In this document: in pieces, positions 7,617 to 15,945 of the stretch
Layout of the letters: each line of letters opens with the position of its first letter
Position numbering within the stretch: position 1 is the stretch's first letter
Assembly (NCBI RefSeq): GCF_001839655.2
Contig: NZ_CP056087.1
Location: forward strand, 3,596,001 to 3,660,000
Reading direction: 5' to 3'
DNA length: 64,000 bases
DNA from: Pseudomonas argentinensis
GTDB taxonomy: Bacteria; Pseudomonadota; Gammaproteobacteria; Pseudomonadales; Pseudomonadaceae
The notes under the pieces: generated by a model
What the model was told of the DNA's origin: nothing
Seen by the model: only the letters and a program-made list of their open reading frames with translations
The model's database searches: none
Made by a program: the position numbers and the translations under genes

Positions 7617-8843
7617 TCAGCGCAGCAGGCGGGTATCCAGCACCTTCGAACTGCGGCCCATGACGTTCTCGGTAATCTCGATGAAGTCCTTGGTGCTGGC
7701 CTTGTCCATGCGCATCAGGCCACGGGCCACATCGTCCAGGGAACGTTCCTGACCGTCCTTGGTAGCCTGGCGAATCTCCCGATCGAGCTCCTGCAGCAGC
7801 AATACCGCGCGGGCGGTGACCGGCCCGGTAGAGTTCTCGGTGCGCAAGGATTTGACCGGCTTGCTCCACTTGATCAGGTGCTCGCGGACCTTCTGGTAGC
7901 GGTCTTCGCTCAGCCCGCCGGCACGGCGCATCACCTCGATGGCGTAATACTCGGCGATCCCCTCGCTGATCCAGTCGCTCTTGTCGGTATCGCTGATACG
8001 GCTGAACACGTGCACCAGCTCATGGACCAGCGAACTGGTGCCGTTCTCGCTGACCAGCGGTCGGTCGGCGTGCATGAAATAGGAGTTGGGTGCCGACAGG
8101 CCACCGCGCCACATCGGGTCACCGGCCCCGACCACTAGCAGCTTGGCGGGGTCACGGGGGAACACCGCCTGCATCTCCGGCCAGACGAAGGTCAGCAGAG
8201 TCAGCGCATCCATCCGGCGCATGCCCTCGCCCACCGGCGCGGCGATGGTCACCTGGGTTTCGCCGAGCTTGGCGCGGCGGGTGCCGATCTTGCCGGCAAG
8301 AATCCAACCGGTGGGCCGGTCGAACTTGCGCTGCGGGTTGTCGATGCGGAACTTGTTCTTGCCCACCCGCGGCCAGCCGGTCTCGACGCTGCGCCAGCCC
8401 TTGGGCAGATCGAATTCCAGGCGCGCGACCAGATCAAGGCCGTCGACCTGGTTGAGGCTCGCACTGGGGATCAAGTCGTCACCGCGCAGCAGCGCCCAGT
8501 CCTCGGTCATGCGCGCATCGAACCGGCCTTCGCCCCGGGGGTGACTGATGCGCACCTTGTAGCTCAGGCTGCTCTTGCCCTTGGCGGGCACCCACAGGCC
8601 GCGGTTATCGCCTTCGGGCTTCCACTCACCGTCGGCCTTGAAGTCGCTGTAATACCCCTCGTCGCCGAGGTTGAAATTCAGCCCTCGCACCTGCTCGCCC
8701 TCTTCCAGGGTGATGCTGACTTCCGCCTCGTCGCTCTGCGGCAGGAATTTGACCTTGTAGTCCAGATCGACCTTCTCGGCGGCCCACAGGGGTGTGCCGG
8801 TACTCAACAGAACAGCGGACAGCAGCAGGCAACGAATCGACAT
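7617..8843 (-). CDS. Secreted zinc peptidase-like protein (HExxH, gluzincin type)
   Basis: 408 residues starting with a signal peptide (MSIRCLLLSAVLLSTG, cut near LWAAE). The N-terminal half is a beta-rich domain. The C-terminal half carries H274-E275-L-V-H278, followed after 15 residues by Glu294 in WISEGIAEYYA, the pattern of gluzincin (M1/M61-like) metallopeptidases; all three zinc ligands and the general base are present. It is therefore probably an active periplasmic or surface peptidase of unknown substrate. The ATG at 8843 follows GGAG; the longer frame to 8918 has no such site. Confidence 0.8.
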   Translation of the reverse strand: MSIRCLLLSAVLLSTGTPLWAAEKVDLDYKVKFLPQSDEAEVSITLEEGEQVRGLNFNLGDEGYYSDFKADGEWKPEGDNRGLWVPAKGKSSLSYKVRISHPRGEGRFDARMTEDWALLRGDDLIPSASLNQVDGLDLVARLEFDLPKGWRSVETGWPRVGKNKFRIDNPQRKFDRPTGWILAGKIGTRRAKLGETQVTIAAPVGEGMRRMDALTLLTFVWPEMQAVFPRDPAKLLVVGAGDPMWRGGLSAPNSYFMHADRPLVSENGTSSLVHELVHVFSRISDTDKSDWISEGIAEYYAIEVMRRAGGLSEDRYQKVREHLIKWSKPVKSLRTENSTGPVTARAVLLLQELDREIRQATKDGQERSLDDVARGLMRMDKASTKDFIEITENVMGRSSKVLDTRLLR

Positions 8844-8962
8844 ACAGGAGACTCCAGAACGAACGGGCGGAACGTCAAGGGGGATCAAGGGCAAGACTAT
8901 GCGCAACGGCGTCATCAAACACCAGCGCGCTTAAACGAGCCTTAACGGCTCATCACAGACAC

Positions 8963-9412
8963 TCAGCCGGCGCGAAAGATCAGGTGTTCTTCCCAGTCAT
9001 CTTCGGCGACGCTGTTTTCACTGAGCATGCGCCCCGCCTGGGAGATGCGTTCGCGGTGTACGGCATCGGGGTCGCCGCATACCAGATGATGCCAGGACGG
9101 CAGATCCTTGCCCTCGCTGACCAGCCGGTAGCCGCAGGTCGGCGGCAGCCACTGGAACTGGTCGGCCTGGGCAGGCGTGAGCTGAATGCAATCGGGCACG
9201 AAGCGCTTGCGGTTCGGATAGTCGCTGCAGCGGCAGGTCTGCAGATCGAGCAGCTTGCAGGCGATGCGCGTGTAATACACCGCACCGTCATCCTCATCCT
9301 CCAGCTTTTGCAGGCAGCACAACCCACAGCCATCGCACAGTGACTCCCACTCCTGGTGGTCGAGCTGCTCGAGGGTCTTGTGTTGCCAGAAAGGATGCGC
9401 GGGCATGGCCAT
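8963..9412 (-). CDS. ycgN: YcgN family cysteine-cluster protein
   Basis: 149 residues. The hallmark CDGCGLCC, followed by [15 protein letters not shown] and VPDCIQ, makes the Cys-rich cluster of the YcgN/CxxCxxCC family, thought to bind a metal or Fe-S centre; its function is unknown. ATG codons at 9412 and 9406 are both possible, and neither has a strong ribosome site. The frame is open to 9541, but the added residues do not look like family sequence. It is the last gene of the rnd-ycgL-dehydrogenase-ycgN run. Confidence 0.85.
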   Translation of the reverse strand: MAMPAHPFWQHKTLEQLDHQEWESLCDGCGLCCLQKLEDEDDGAVYYTRIACKLLDLQTCRCSDYPNRKRFVPDCIQLTPAQADQFQWLPPTCGYRLVSEGKDLPSWHHLVCGDPDAVHRERISQAGRMLSENSVAEDDWEEHLIFRAG

Positions 9413-9494
9413 GGTCGAACTTGCAGGTCGGGGCGAAAAGGCCGGCAGTCTAGGTCTGCAGGCCGAACAGCACAAGCCGCGAGCGACGGCGGGC

Positions 9495-10424
9495 TCAGTA
9501 GCCGCGGGCGAAATCCACCTGTCCCCGCAATTCGTCGCCAACTCGATAACGCTGCAGATTGGCCAGGAACAACTCGACCAGCAGGTGCGGCAAGGTCGGC
9601 GCCGCGCTGTGTCCGGTCAACGTCAGGTTGCGCGCGGTCCAGAACGGATGGCCGGCCGGTAGCGGCTCCTCACGGCAGACATCGATCACCGCCGCAGCGA
9701 GCCCTCCGCTGGCCAGCGCGGCGACCAGATCCTCGTCGACCACGGCGGTGCCACGCCCGGCGTTGATCAGCACCGCCGAGGGTTGGAAGCGGGCCAGCAA
9801 GGCGGCGTCATAGATATCGCGGGTGGCGGGCGTATTGGGCAGCAGGTTGACGACGTAATCGGCCTGGGCCACCAGCCGCGGCAGCTCGCCGAGCGCGGCC
9901 ACCTCACTGAACGGCGCCAGGCGGCGTGGGCTACTGGCCACGCCGCTCAGTTCGACGTTGAACGGTTGCAGGAAGCGGGCGACCGCCGCGCCGATCTCAC
10001 CGGTGCCGACGATCAATACCCGGCGCCCGGCCAGGCTGCCCGGCAGGCGGCCATCCCAGCGTCGCTCGCGCTGCGCCTGCTGGCGGGCGAGCAGTTCGCG
10101 CTCGTGGGCGAGCATATGGCACAGCACGTATTCGGCCATGATCTGCCCGAACACGCCGACCGCCCGGGTCAGCCGATAGTCCCTGGGCAGATCCTCGGCC
10201 AGCAGCGGCGTGATGCCCGCCCAGGTGGACTGCAGCCAGGCCGGTTTATGGCCGGCGCGCAGCAGGCTGGCGAACTTATCGGGCTCACCCAGCCAGATCG
10301 GACAATCAGCGGCCTGCTCGGCCAGTGCCTCGCCCTCACCCACGCTGAGTTCGAGCTGCGGCGCAGCACTCTGCAGCAATCGCTGGTAGTCGGCGTAATC
10401 CTGTTCGGCGATCAGTACGCGCAC
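9495..10424 (-). CDS. D-isomer-specific 2-hydroxyacid dehydrogenase, GhrA-like
   Basis: 309 residues. The NAD(P)-binding motif [13 protein letters not shown] lies in the middle and is followed by [13 protein letters not shown], the Arg region [15 protein letters not shown], the Glu region DVCREEPLP and the catalytic His in LTGHSAAPT. This is the full catalytic set of D-2-hydroxyacid dehydrogenases, and the overall form is closest to the glyoxylate/hydroxypyruvate reductase A group. The substrate is inferred only. It lies 15 bases after ycgL on the same strand. Confidence 0.88.
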   Translation of the reverse strand: MRVLIAEQDYADYQRLLQSAAPQLELSVGEGEALAEQAADCPIWLGEPDKFASLLRAGHKPAWLQSTWAGITPLLAEDLPRDYRLTRAVGVFGQIMAEYVLCHMLAHERELLARQQAQRERRWDGRLPGSLAGRRVLIVGTGEIGAAVARFLQPFNVELSGVASSPRRLAPFSEVAALGELPRLVAQADYVVNLLPNTPATRDIYDAALLARFQPSAVLINAGRGTAVVDEDLVAALASGGLAAAVIDVCREEPLPAGHPFWTARNLTLTGHSAAPTLPHLLVELFLANLQRYRVGDELRGQVDFARGY

Positions 10425-10439
10425 GGCATCGTCCTCCCG

Positions 10440-10733
10440 TCAGACCGGATCGTTACGGCGCAGCAGCTCCTCGGGGAGATGCTGGATGTAGTCTTCTTCC
10501 GGTGGCGGCATCTGCAGGTGGTAGCCCTGGCTGTCGAGGTTCTCCAGCACCTTGCCGATGTCTTCGCGTGCCAGGGTGCGCTCGGGGGTGAGCACCATGT
10601 CGAAGGCATGCACGGGCGCACCGAAGGCACCCAGCAGCGGCTCGGGCACTCGGGTCAGCGCGTCGGCGCGCAGCACGTAGAGGTACATCTCGTGCTTGCG
10701 CGGGCTTCGGTAGATCGAACAGATACGTTTCAA
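10440..10733 (-). CDS. ycgL: YcgL domain protein
   Basis: 97 residues beginning [20 protein letters not shown], the conserved opening of the small alpha/beta YcgL family, with [28 protein letters not shown] further on. Its biochemical role is unknown. Its ATG overlaps the rnd stop codon by four bases, so it is probably translationally coupled to RNase D, a pairing that is conserved in Pseudomonas and suggests an RNA-linked role. Confidence 0.9.
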   Translation of the reverse strand: MKRICSIYRSPRKHEMYLYVLRADALTRVPEPLLGAFGAPVHAFDMVLTPERTLAREDIGKVLENLDSQGYHLQMPPPEEDYIQHLPEELLRRNDPV

Positions 10734-11863
10734 GCCACTTCTCCTTCACCGGCCAGGCAGTCGAGCAACGCCTGGCCCATCAATTCGCGACGCCAGCCAC
10801 GCAGGCTCTCGGGCAGGCGGTAGGGGCCGTGGGGGTAGCCGCTCTTGAGTAGCGCTTCGAGGGTCTTCTTGCGCAGCATCAGCTCGGGCACGATCTGCAG
10901 ACGCTCACCTTCGCGCTGGCCGACTGCGCGTAGTTTCTTGAGCAGCCCCGAGGCTTCGATCGGCAAGGGTTCGGGCATCGCCGGCGGCCACTCGGCTGGC
11001 GGCAGTGCCGCTGCCTCGCGGATCAGCTGCAGGATGGTCTCGCCATCCTGGCGCACGGTTTTCGGGTGCATGTCCTCGATGCGCGCCAGCGCGACCAGGT
11101 CGCTCGGCTGGTGGCGCGCCAGCGGCCACAGCGAATGTTCGCGAATGATCCGGTTGCGCGGCTGATTGCGCGCCCGCGCCTGGCGCTCGCGCCAGGCGCA
11201 CAGCGCGCGCAGCACCGCCAGTTGCGCACGGGATAGCTTCCAGGCCAGCTTGGCTTCGCGGTAGGCCTCCTCGGCGGGCATCTCGCGACGCAGGCCGGCG
11301 ACCAGCTCGGCGCCGTCCTCGAGTAGCCAGGCATTCTTTTCGGCCGACAGTCTGTCCTGCAGGCGGTGATACAGCTCGGCCAGGTGCACGACGTCTTCGG
11401 CGGCGTAGCTGACCTGGGTCTCGGACAATGGGCGCTGCAGCCAGTCCGAACGGGTTTCGCCCTTGGGCAACTCGATATCCAGCACGGCCTGCACCAGGCG
11501 CGAGTAGCCCATCGAGAAACCGAGATTGAGGTAGCCAGCCGCCAGTTGCGAGTCGAATAGCGGCGCCGGCAGGCTGCCGGCCAGGCGCAGGAATACTTCG
11601 AGGTCCTCGCTGCAGGCGTGCAATACCTTGACCACCCGGGGGTCTTCGAGCAGTGCGGCGAAGGGCGCCCAGTCGCCGATCAGCAAGGGGTCGATCAGGT
11701 AGGCACGCTCGCCCTCGCTGACCTGCAGCAAGCCGGCGATCGGGTAGAAGGTGTCGACACGCATGAACTCGGTGTCCAGCGCCACGAAGGGCTGTTTGCG
11801 CCAGACAGCGCAGTGCGCTGCCAGGCTGGCGTCGTCTCGAATCCAGACAATTTCGATGGTCAC
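10730..11863 (-). CDS. rnd: Ribonuclease D
   Basis: 377 residues, the normal length. The DEDD 3'-5' exonuclease domain shows VALDTEFMR (Asp30, Glu32), then [10 protein letters not shown] and [13 protein letters not shown] for the later acidic and Tyr residues, followed by HRDC-type helical domains. It trims the 3' ends of tRNA precursors. The start is a GTG at 11863 preceded by GGGAG six bases upstream; the frame runs open to 11968, which would intrude into the dapA-like gene ending at 11920. It is the first gene of the rnd-ycgL run. Confidence 0.92.
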   Translation of the reverse strand: MTIEIVWIRDDASLAAHCAVWRKQPFVALDTEFMRVDTFYPIAGLLQVSEGERAYLIDPLLIGDWAPFAALLEDPRVVKVLHACSEDLEVFLRLAGSLPAPLFDSQLAAGYLNLGFSMGYSRLVQAVLDIELPKGETRSDWLQRPLSETQVSYAAEDVVHLAELYHRLQDRLSAEKNAWLLEDGAELVAGLRREMPAEEAYREAKLAWKLSRAQLAVLRALCAWRERQARARNQPRNRIIREHSLWPLARHQPSDLVALARIEDMHPKTVRQDGETILQLIREAAALPPAEWPPAMPEPLPIEASGLLKKLRAVGQREGERLQIVPELMLRKKTLEALLKSGYPHGPYRLPESLRGWRRELMGQALLDCLAGEGEVA

Positions 11864-11919
11864 GCGGCTCTCCCGTAAAGATTGCCGCGCAGTATATCCC
11901 GTGAACCGCTGCAGCGCGC

Positions 11920-12774
11920 TCATGGCAGTTCGATGCGCAGCCGCTCGCGTAACGCGTCCGAGCAGCACAACATCGGCGCACGCAGTTCATCGTTGATCAA
12001 GCCCTGCAGGGCCAGCATGGCCTTGACCGGCGCTGGATTGGGCTCGGCGAAGGCCAGGCGTATCCACGGCAGCAATTGACGGAACAGCGCACGCCCGGCG
12101 AACAGGTCGCCCTCGCGCAACAAGCTGACCACCCTGGCGAAGTCGGCGGTGCGCACGTGCGCGGCCGCGGAAATGGCGCCGCTGCCGCCCAGGCACAGGC
12201 TGGCGAAGATCTGCTCGTCCTCGCCGGTGAGCACATCGAGCTGGTCATCGGCGATCAACGCCTGGGTCTTGCGCAGATCGCCGCCACAGTCCTTGATCGC
12301 CACGATACGCGGATGCCTGGCCAGCTCGCGGATAGTCTCCAGCTGCATGCTCACGCCGCTGCGATAGGGAATGTCGTACAGGATGATCGGCAGCTGCGAA
12401 GCCTCGGCGATAGCCAGAAAGAACGCCTGCACGCCCTCCTGGGACGGCCTTATATAGTAGGGCGCCGGCACCAGGATGGCGGCCAGCGGCCGGCTCTGGA
12501 TACGCTGCAGGCGAGCCAGCACTGCCGTCTGGTTGTTGCCGGCAAGGCCCATCACCACGCGGCTGGCCGGCACCACCTCGAGCACCGCATCCAGCACCGC
12601 CAACTGCTCCTGCTCATCGAGAGCCGCGGCCTCGCCGCTGGTGCCGCAGACCACCAGCCCGGCCGCGCCGCTGTCGATCAGATGCATTGCCAGGGATCGC
12701 AACGCCGGCAGATCCACCTGCCCGCCGCGAAACGGCGTCACCAGCGCAACCCAGATACCGGAAAAGGTAGACAT
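11920..12774 (-). CDS. dapA: DapA paralogue, dihydrodipicolinate synthase family
   Basis: 284 residues forming a TIM-barrel aldolase. Lys161 in VAIKDCGGD is the Schiff-base lysine and Tyr133 in YDIPYRSG the proton shuttle, at the same numbers as in E. coli DapA. The pyruvate loop is GTSGEAAAL, Thr-Ser instead of Thr-Thr. Pseudomonas genomes carry several paralogues, so this may make 4-hydroxy-tetrahydrodipicolinate for lysine and cell wall, or may act on a related keto acid; the Ser change and lack of lysine-gene neighbours leave this open. Confidence 0.82.
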   Translation of the reverse strand: MSTFSGIWVALVTPFRGGQVDLPALRSLAMHLIDSGAAGLVVCGTSGEAAALDEQEQLAVLDAVLEVVPASRVVMGLAGNNQTAVLARLQRIQSRPLAAILVPAPYYIRPSQEGVQAFFLAIAEASQLPIILYDIPYRSGVSMQLETIRELARHPRIVAIKDCGGDLRKTQALIADDQLDVLTGEDEQIFASLCLGGSGAISAAAHVRTADFARVVSLLREGDLFAGRALFRQLLPWIRLAFAEPNPAPVKAMLALQGLINDELRAPMLCCSDALRERLRIELP

Positions 12775-13477
12775 GCATGCAACTCCTCGGTGTAGACCGT
12801 CTGGTCACCGTCGATGGAGTGCAGGAAGGGAATGTAGCGAAGGGATGCTTCGACTTGGCGCCTCTGTCCTGTCAGCCCATCTGACGGGACAGCGCGCCCC
12901 GGTCAAATGAGCGACTGTTTCTTCGACTTGCCAGCGTCCAGGCACACGCACTGATCCATGGCAGCGAGGCCAGGGATAGCAAGCGCGGGCAAGGCGATGG
13001 TGAACATGGACAGCTCGGCAAGACGACAAGGCCTCGATACTGCCGAAACCTGCGTAGCCCTGTCAATCTACCTGCGCAACAGGTCAGCAGCGTCCTGGTG
13101 TGCATTCGGTACATAGCGGCCGAGTTAAATCTTCAATCGGTTCAAGCACCGTCTTTACCACGTGACCATCACACCAGGCGCCAAGTTGAGCGGCTACTCC
13201 GTCCCCTCACTGGGATTTTTCTCGGGCGCCTGAGCAACGATGCTTTCGGCATCCCTCACCCTGCTGCCCGCCCCCTCTCCCACCCGCGACTGGCGAGGCT
13301 GCATCGAGCGCCACTTGGAAAACTGACTGTCGAGTCACAGGTGCCAAGCAACGAAAGGCTCTATATCCTGCCTTTCACGGACAGCATCAACCTCGAAGGA
13401 TCGTGTTTCCCCTGAACTTTCCGAATTGCCATCGAGTCAGCAAGCGAGAGTTCCCCGACCCTGCCATGGAGCACCCC
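12775..13477. other. 700-bp intergenic region upstream of fadL-type gene
   Basis: This separates the divergent dapA-like and FadL-type genes. A hairpin with 11-base arms and one wobble pair (12865-12875 with 12881-12891, five-base loop) is the only clear structure. It has no T-run, so it is not an obvious terminator. The open frame at 13098-13415 has no ribosome site and no family character. The region presumably holds regulatory sites for both genes. Confidence 0.5.
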
Positions 13478-14779
13478 GTGAGTAAAACAATCCTAAGAAC
13501 CGGTCTGGCAATCGCCATCGCGTCCACCTCCACCTACGGCCTGGCCAGCGGCTTCGCGCTCAACGAACAAAGCGTCGCCGGCATGGGCATGTCGTTCGCC
13601 GGTCGCTCGTCGTCGGCCGAAGACGCCAGCACGGTGTTCGGCAACCCGGCCGGCATGGCGCGCATCCAGCGCGAACAGGTCAATTTCGGTGTCGCGGCTA
13701 TCCATGCCAAGAGCCGTATCAGCGACACCAGCAGCACCACCGCACCGGCTGCCGGTGGTGGTGGCGCCAACGGTGGCAGCAACGATGGCGACATGGTCCC
13801 GACCACGGGCGTGCCCATGGGCTACTACGTCAAGCCGCTGGATGAGAAGGTCGCGTTCGGTATCGGCGTCTACGCCCCTTTCGGCCTGGCCACCGAATAT
13901 GAGAATGGCTTCCAGGGCCGCTACTTCGCCGACAAGAGCTACGTGCGGGTGATTACCGTACAACCGACCCTGAGCTACCGCTTCAACGACAAACTGTCGG
14001 TGGGCTTCGGGCCGACCTTCAACCATATCGAAGGCGAGCTGAGCTCCTCGCTGACCAACCCGTTCGGCCCGGCCGGCGCCAATGACGGCAAGGTCAAGAT
14101 CAAGGGTGACGACACCGCGGTCGGCTTCAACGCCGGCGTGCTCTACGAATTCACTCCGCAGACCCGCCTTGGCGTGACCTATCACTCCCGGGTCAAATAC
14201 GAGCTGGAAGGCGACACCCGGGTATCCGGGCCGGGCCCGGCAATCGGCACCTCGGCCGGCAAGTACGACGCCTCGCTGGACGTGACCACCCCCGAATCGG
14301 TGGATATGTCCTTCACCCACGAGCTCAACGATGCCTGGACCCTGTATGCCGGCAGCACCTGGACGCGCTGGAGCCGCTTCAAGGAGCTGCGCATCGAGAA
14401 CGAAGGCGTAGGTGGTGCGTTCGCCGGTTCGCTCGGCACCATCGTCGAAGAGCAGGAGTGGCACGACACCTGGGCTCACGCCGTCGGCCTGTCCTACAAG
14501 GTGAATCCGCAGTGGGTGCTGCGCACCGGCATCGCCATCGATCAGACGCCCACCAACAACACCGACCGCTCGCCGCGCATCCCATCCGGCGACCGGACCA
14601 TCTTCAGCCTGGGCGCCGGCTGGAGCCCGACGCAAGACATGACCATCGATCTGGCCTATTCCTATCTCAAGGAAGAGGAAGTCGAGATCAACCGCGCCAC
14701 CCCGGCCCGCGGCAGCTACAACGCCACTTACAAGAACAGCGCCCATGGCCTGGGCGCGTCCCTGACCTACCGCTTCTAA
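13478..14779 (+). CDS. FadL family outer-membrane hydrophobic-compound porin
   Basis: 433 residues with a signal peptide (about residues 1-24, ending near YGLASG). The mature start SGFALNEQSVAGMGMSFAG and the motif FGNPAGMARI are the hatch signature of FadL/OmpP1/TodX transporters, and alternating beta strands end in a terminal aromatic (LTYRF). The family takes long-chain fatty acids or other hydrophobic molecules across the outer membrane. I prefer the GTG at 13478, which follows GGAG at six bases, over the in-frame ATG at 13466, which has none; cleavage would give the same mature protein. A Gly/Ser-rich surface loop lies around residues 85-100. A strong terminator follows. Confidence 0.88.
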   Translation: MSKTILRTGLAIAIASTSTYGLASGFALNEQSVAGMGMSFAGRSSSAEDASTVFGNPAGMARIQREQVNFGVAAIHAKSRISDTSSTTAPAAGGGGANGGSNDGDMVPTTGVPMGYYVKPLDEKVAFGIGVYAPFGLATEYENGFQGRYFADKSYVRVITVQPTLSYRFNDKLSVGFGPTFNHIEGELSSSLTNPFGPAGANDGKVKIKGDDTAVGFNAGVLYEFTPQTRLGVTYHSRVKYELEGDTRVSGPGPAIGTSAGKYDASLDVTTPESVDMSFTHELNDAWTLYAGSTWTRWSRFKELRIENEGVGGAFAGSLGTIVEEQEWHDTWAHAVGLSYKVNPQWVLRTGIAIDQTPTNNTDRSPRIPSGDRTIFSLGAGWSPTQDMTIDLAYSYLKEEEVEINRATPARGSYNATYKNSAHGLGASLTYRF

Positions 14780-14824
14780 GGGCTGGCACGCTCGGCCACT
14801 GCACGGTGGCCGAGCCGTTCCAGA

Positions 14825-14860
14825 CATAAAAAATCGCGGCCTTTGCCGCGATTTTTTATG
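14825..14860. terminator. Strong bidirectional rho-independent terminator
   Basis: A perfect 16-bp stem (14825-14840 with 14845-14860) consists of a GC core, ATCGCGGC/GCCGCGAT, flanked by A-rich and T-rich ends, with loop CTTT. It follows the FadL-type gene by 45 bases and lies six bases before the structured repeat element. Confidence 0.95.
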
Positions 14861-14866
14861 CCTGCA

Positions 14867-15230
14867 CTAGGGTCTGTTGCCGTTTCAACGCGAGCCGCGT
14901 TGTCGCGAGAAATCTCGCCAGGCCGGGCGGCGATCCGCTAAGCGGAGGACGCAGGGAATGGACTAGCCGTCCGCGTTTTCCCTTGCCAAGTCCTCCAACG
15001 ACTCATGGCGAGATTTCCCGCACAACCTAGGCGGCCCCACCCGTAGGGCCGGGCCTGTTTTGTCGCGATGCGGCGTTTCTCGCCGGCTCATTTAGCTCGC
15101 TAAACTTCGCGGCTGTGTGACCCACATGGATGTGGGAAATGCCGCAAGCCCGCCGGGAGCGGGCGTGGCCCTTGCCTCGCGACAAAACGGGCTCCGGCGC
15201 GGCCGTGCGTGAAACGGCAACAGACCCTAG
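14867..15230. mobile_element. MITE-like structured repeat element, copy 1 (364 bp)
   Basis: The ends are a perfect 21-bp inverted repeat beginning CTAGGGTCTGTTGCC (14867-14887 with 15210-15230). Inside are two arms: 14905-14920 pairs with 15006-15021, and 15053-15067 pairs with 15178-15192, each enclosing smaller hairpins such as TTTAGC/GCTAAA at 15091-15104. The element is the same, in opposite orientation, as 46520-46774. It has no coding capacity, so if mobile it depends on a transposase in trans. It lies between convergent fadL-type and glutathione peroxidase genes and ends two bases from the latter's stop codon. Confidence 0.88.
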
Positions 15231-15232
15231 CC

Positions 15233-15799
15233 TCAAGGTGTTGAGGCGATCGCCTTCTCGATGGCGGCGATCAGCTCGGGATCGTCCGGCTTGGTCATGC
15301 TGGAAAAGCGCGCGATCACCTGCCCCTGGCGATCGACCACGTACTTGAAGAAGTTCCAGCGTGGCGCTGCGCTCTGCCTGGCCAGCTCCTTGAACAGCGG
15401 GATGGCGTCGCCGCCGGTGACCGGCTGGGTTTCGCTCATGGTGAAGGTCACGCCGTAGCTCACGTAGCAGACCTTGGCCGTCTCCTCGGCGTCATCGGAC
15501 TCCTGCTTGAACGAGTCGGACGGCACGCCGAGCATCTCCAACCCCTGCTCGCGATAGCGCTGGTTGAGCGCCTCCAGCCCCTCGAACTGCGAGGTGAAAC
15601 CGCAGAAACTGGCGGTGTTGACCACCATCAGCGGCTTGCCGGCGAACCGCTCGCAGAGGTCGATCCTGTCCTTGGAACGCAGTTTGGGCAACTCACCCTG
15701 GCCGGCCAGCAGCGCCGGGCATTCGGCGGCCTGGAGCGGGCTGCTCAGGGCCAGCAGGGCCAGCAGGGCCAGGGGTACGGCAAACAGTGACAGTCGCAT
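15233..15799 (-). CDS. Exported glutathione peroxidase-family protein
   Basis: 188 residues with an N-terminal signal peptide ([20 protein letters not shown]). The peroxidatic Cys66 lies in [16 protein letters not shown] and the conserved Trp-Asn in [12 protein letters not shown]. The usual GxPxNQFGxQE motif reads [10 protein letters not shown] (residues 91-100), so the Asn-Gln pair that helps activate the Cys is missing. The reductant is probably a thioredoxin-like protein rather than glutathione, as for most bacterial members. The start at 15799 follows AAGGAA. It lies 20 bases after the 41-residue gene in the marR-MFS cluster. Confidence 0.85.
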   Translation of the reverse strand: MRLSLFAVPLALLALLALSSPLQAAECPALLAGQGELPKLRSKDRIDLCERFAGKPLMVVNTASFCGFTSQFEGLEALNQRYREQGLEMLGVPSDSFKQESDDAEETAKVCYVSYGVTFTMSETQPVTGGDAIPLFKELARQSAAPRWNFFKYVVDRQGQVIARFSSMTKPDDPELIAAIEKAIASTP

Positions 15800-15819
15800 C
15801 GAATCGTTCCTTGTCGGCC

Positions 15820-15945
15820 TCAGCACAGGTTCATACCCAGCTGCATGATCGCCAGGCCGCCCATGCGCCAGGCCCAGAACAGCACAGCAAGCAGCGCCAA
15901 CCCGGCAGCGCCGGCCGCCACTCCGACCACGGGTTTCAATGTCAT
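15820..15945 (-). CDS. 41-residue single-span membrane protein
   Basis: A short gene between MFS and glutathione peroxidase. Its ATG (15945-15943) overlaps the MFS stop in an ATGA junction and follows AAGGAG, so translation is well supported. The product starts [12 protein letters not shown], has one hydrophobic segment (about residues 5-24, ending VLFWAW) and a C-terminal MQLGMNLC. It should sit in the inner membrane with a short Cys-ended tail. The final Cys is notable beside a thiol peroxidase, but any link is inference. I know of no named family. Confidence 0.78.
   Translation of the reverse strand: MTLKPVVGVAAGAAGLALLAVLFWAWRMGGLAIMQLGMNLC

Noticed and set aside
7357..7869. 170-residue minus-strand frame overlapping the peptidase 3' end
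   Set aside because: Overlaps the real gene in another frame, lacks a ribosome site and reads as shadow sequence.
8930..8955. GAGCC/GGCTC hairpin between the peptidase and ycgN genes
   Set aside because: Only five base pairs and no T-run; too weak to call a terminator.
13098..13415. 105-residue open frame upstream of the FadL-type gene
   Set aside because: No ribosome site, no hydrophobic or family pattern, composition unlike neighbouring genes.
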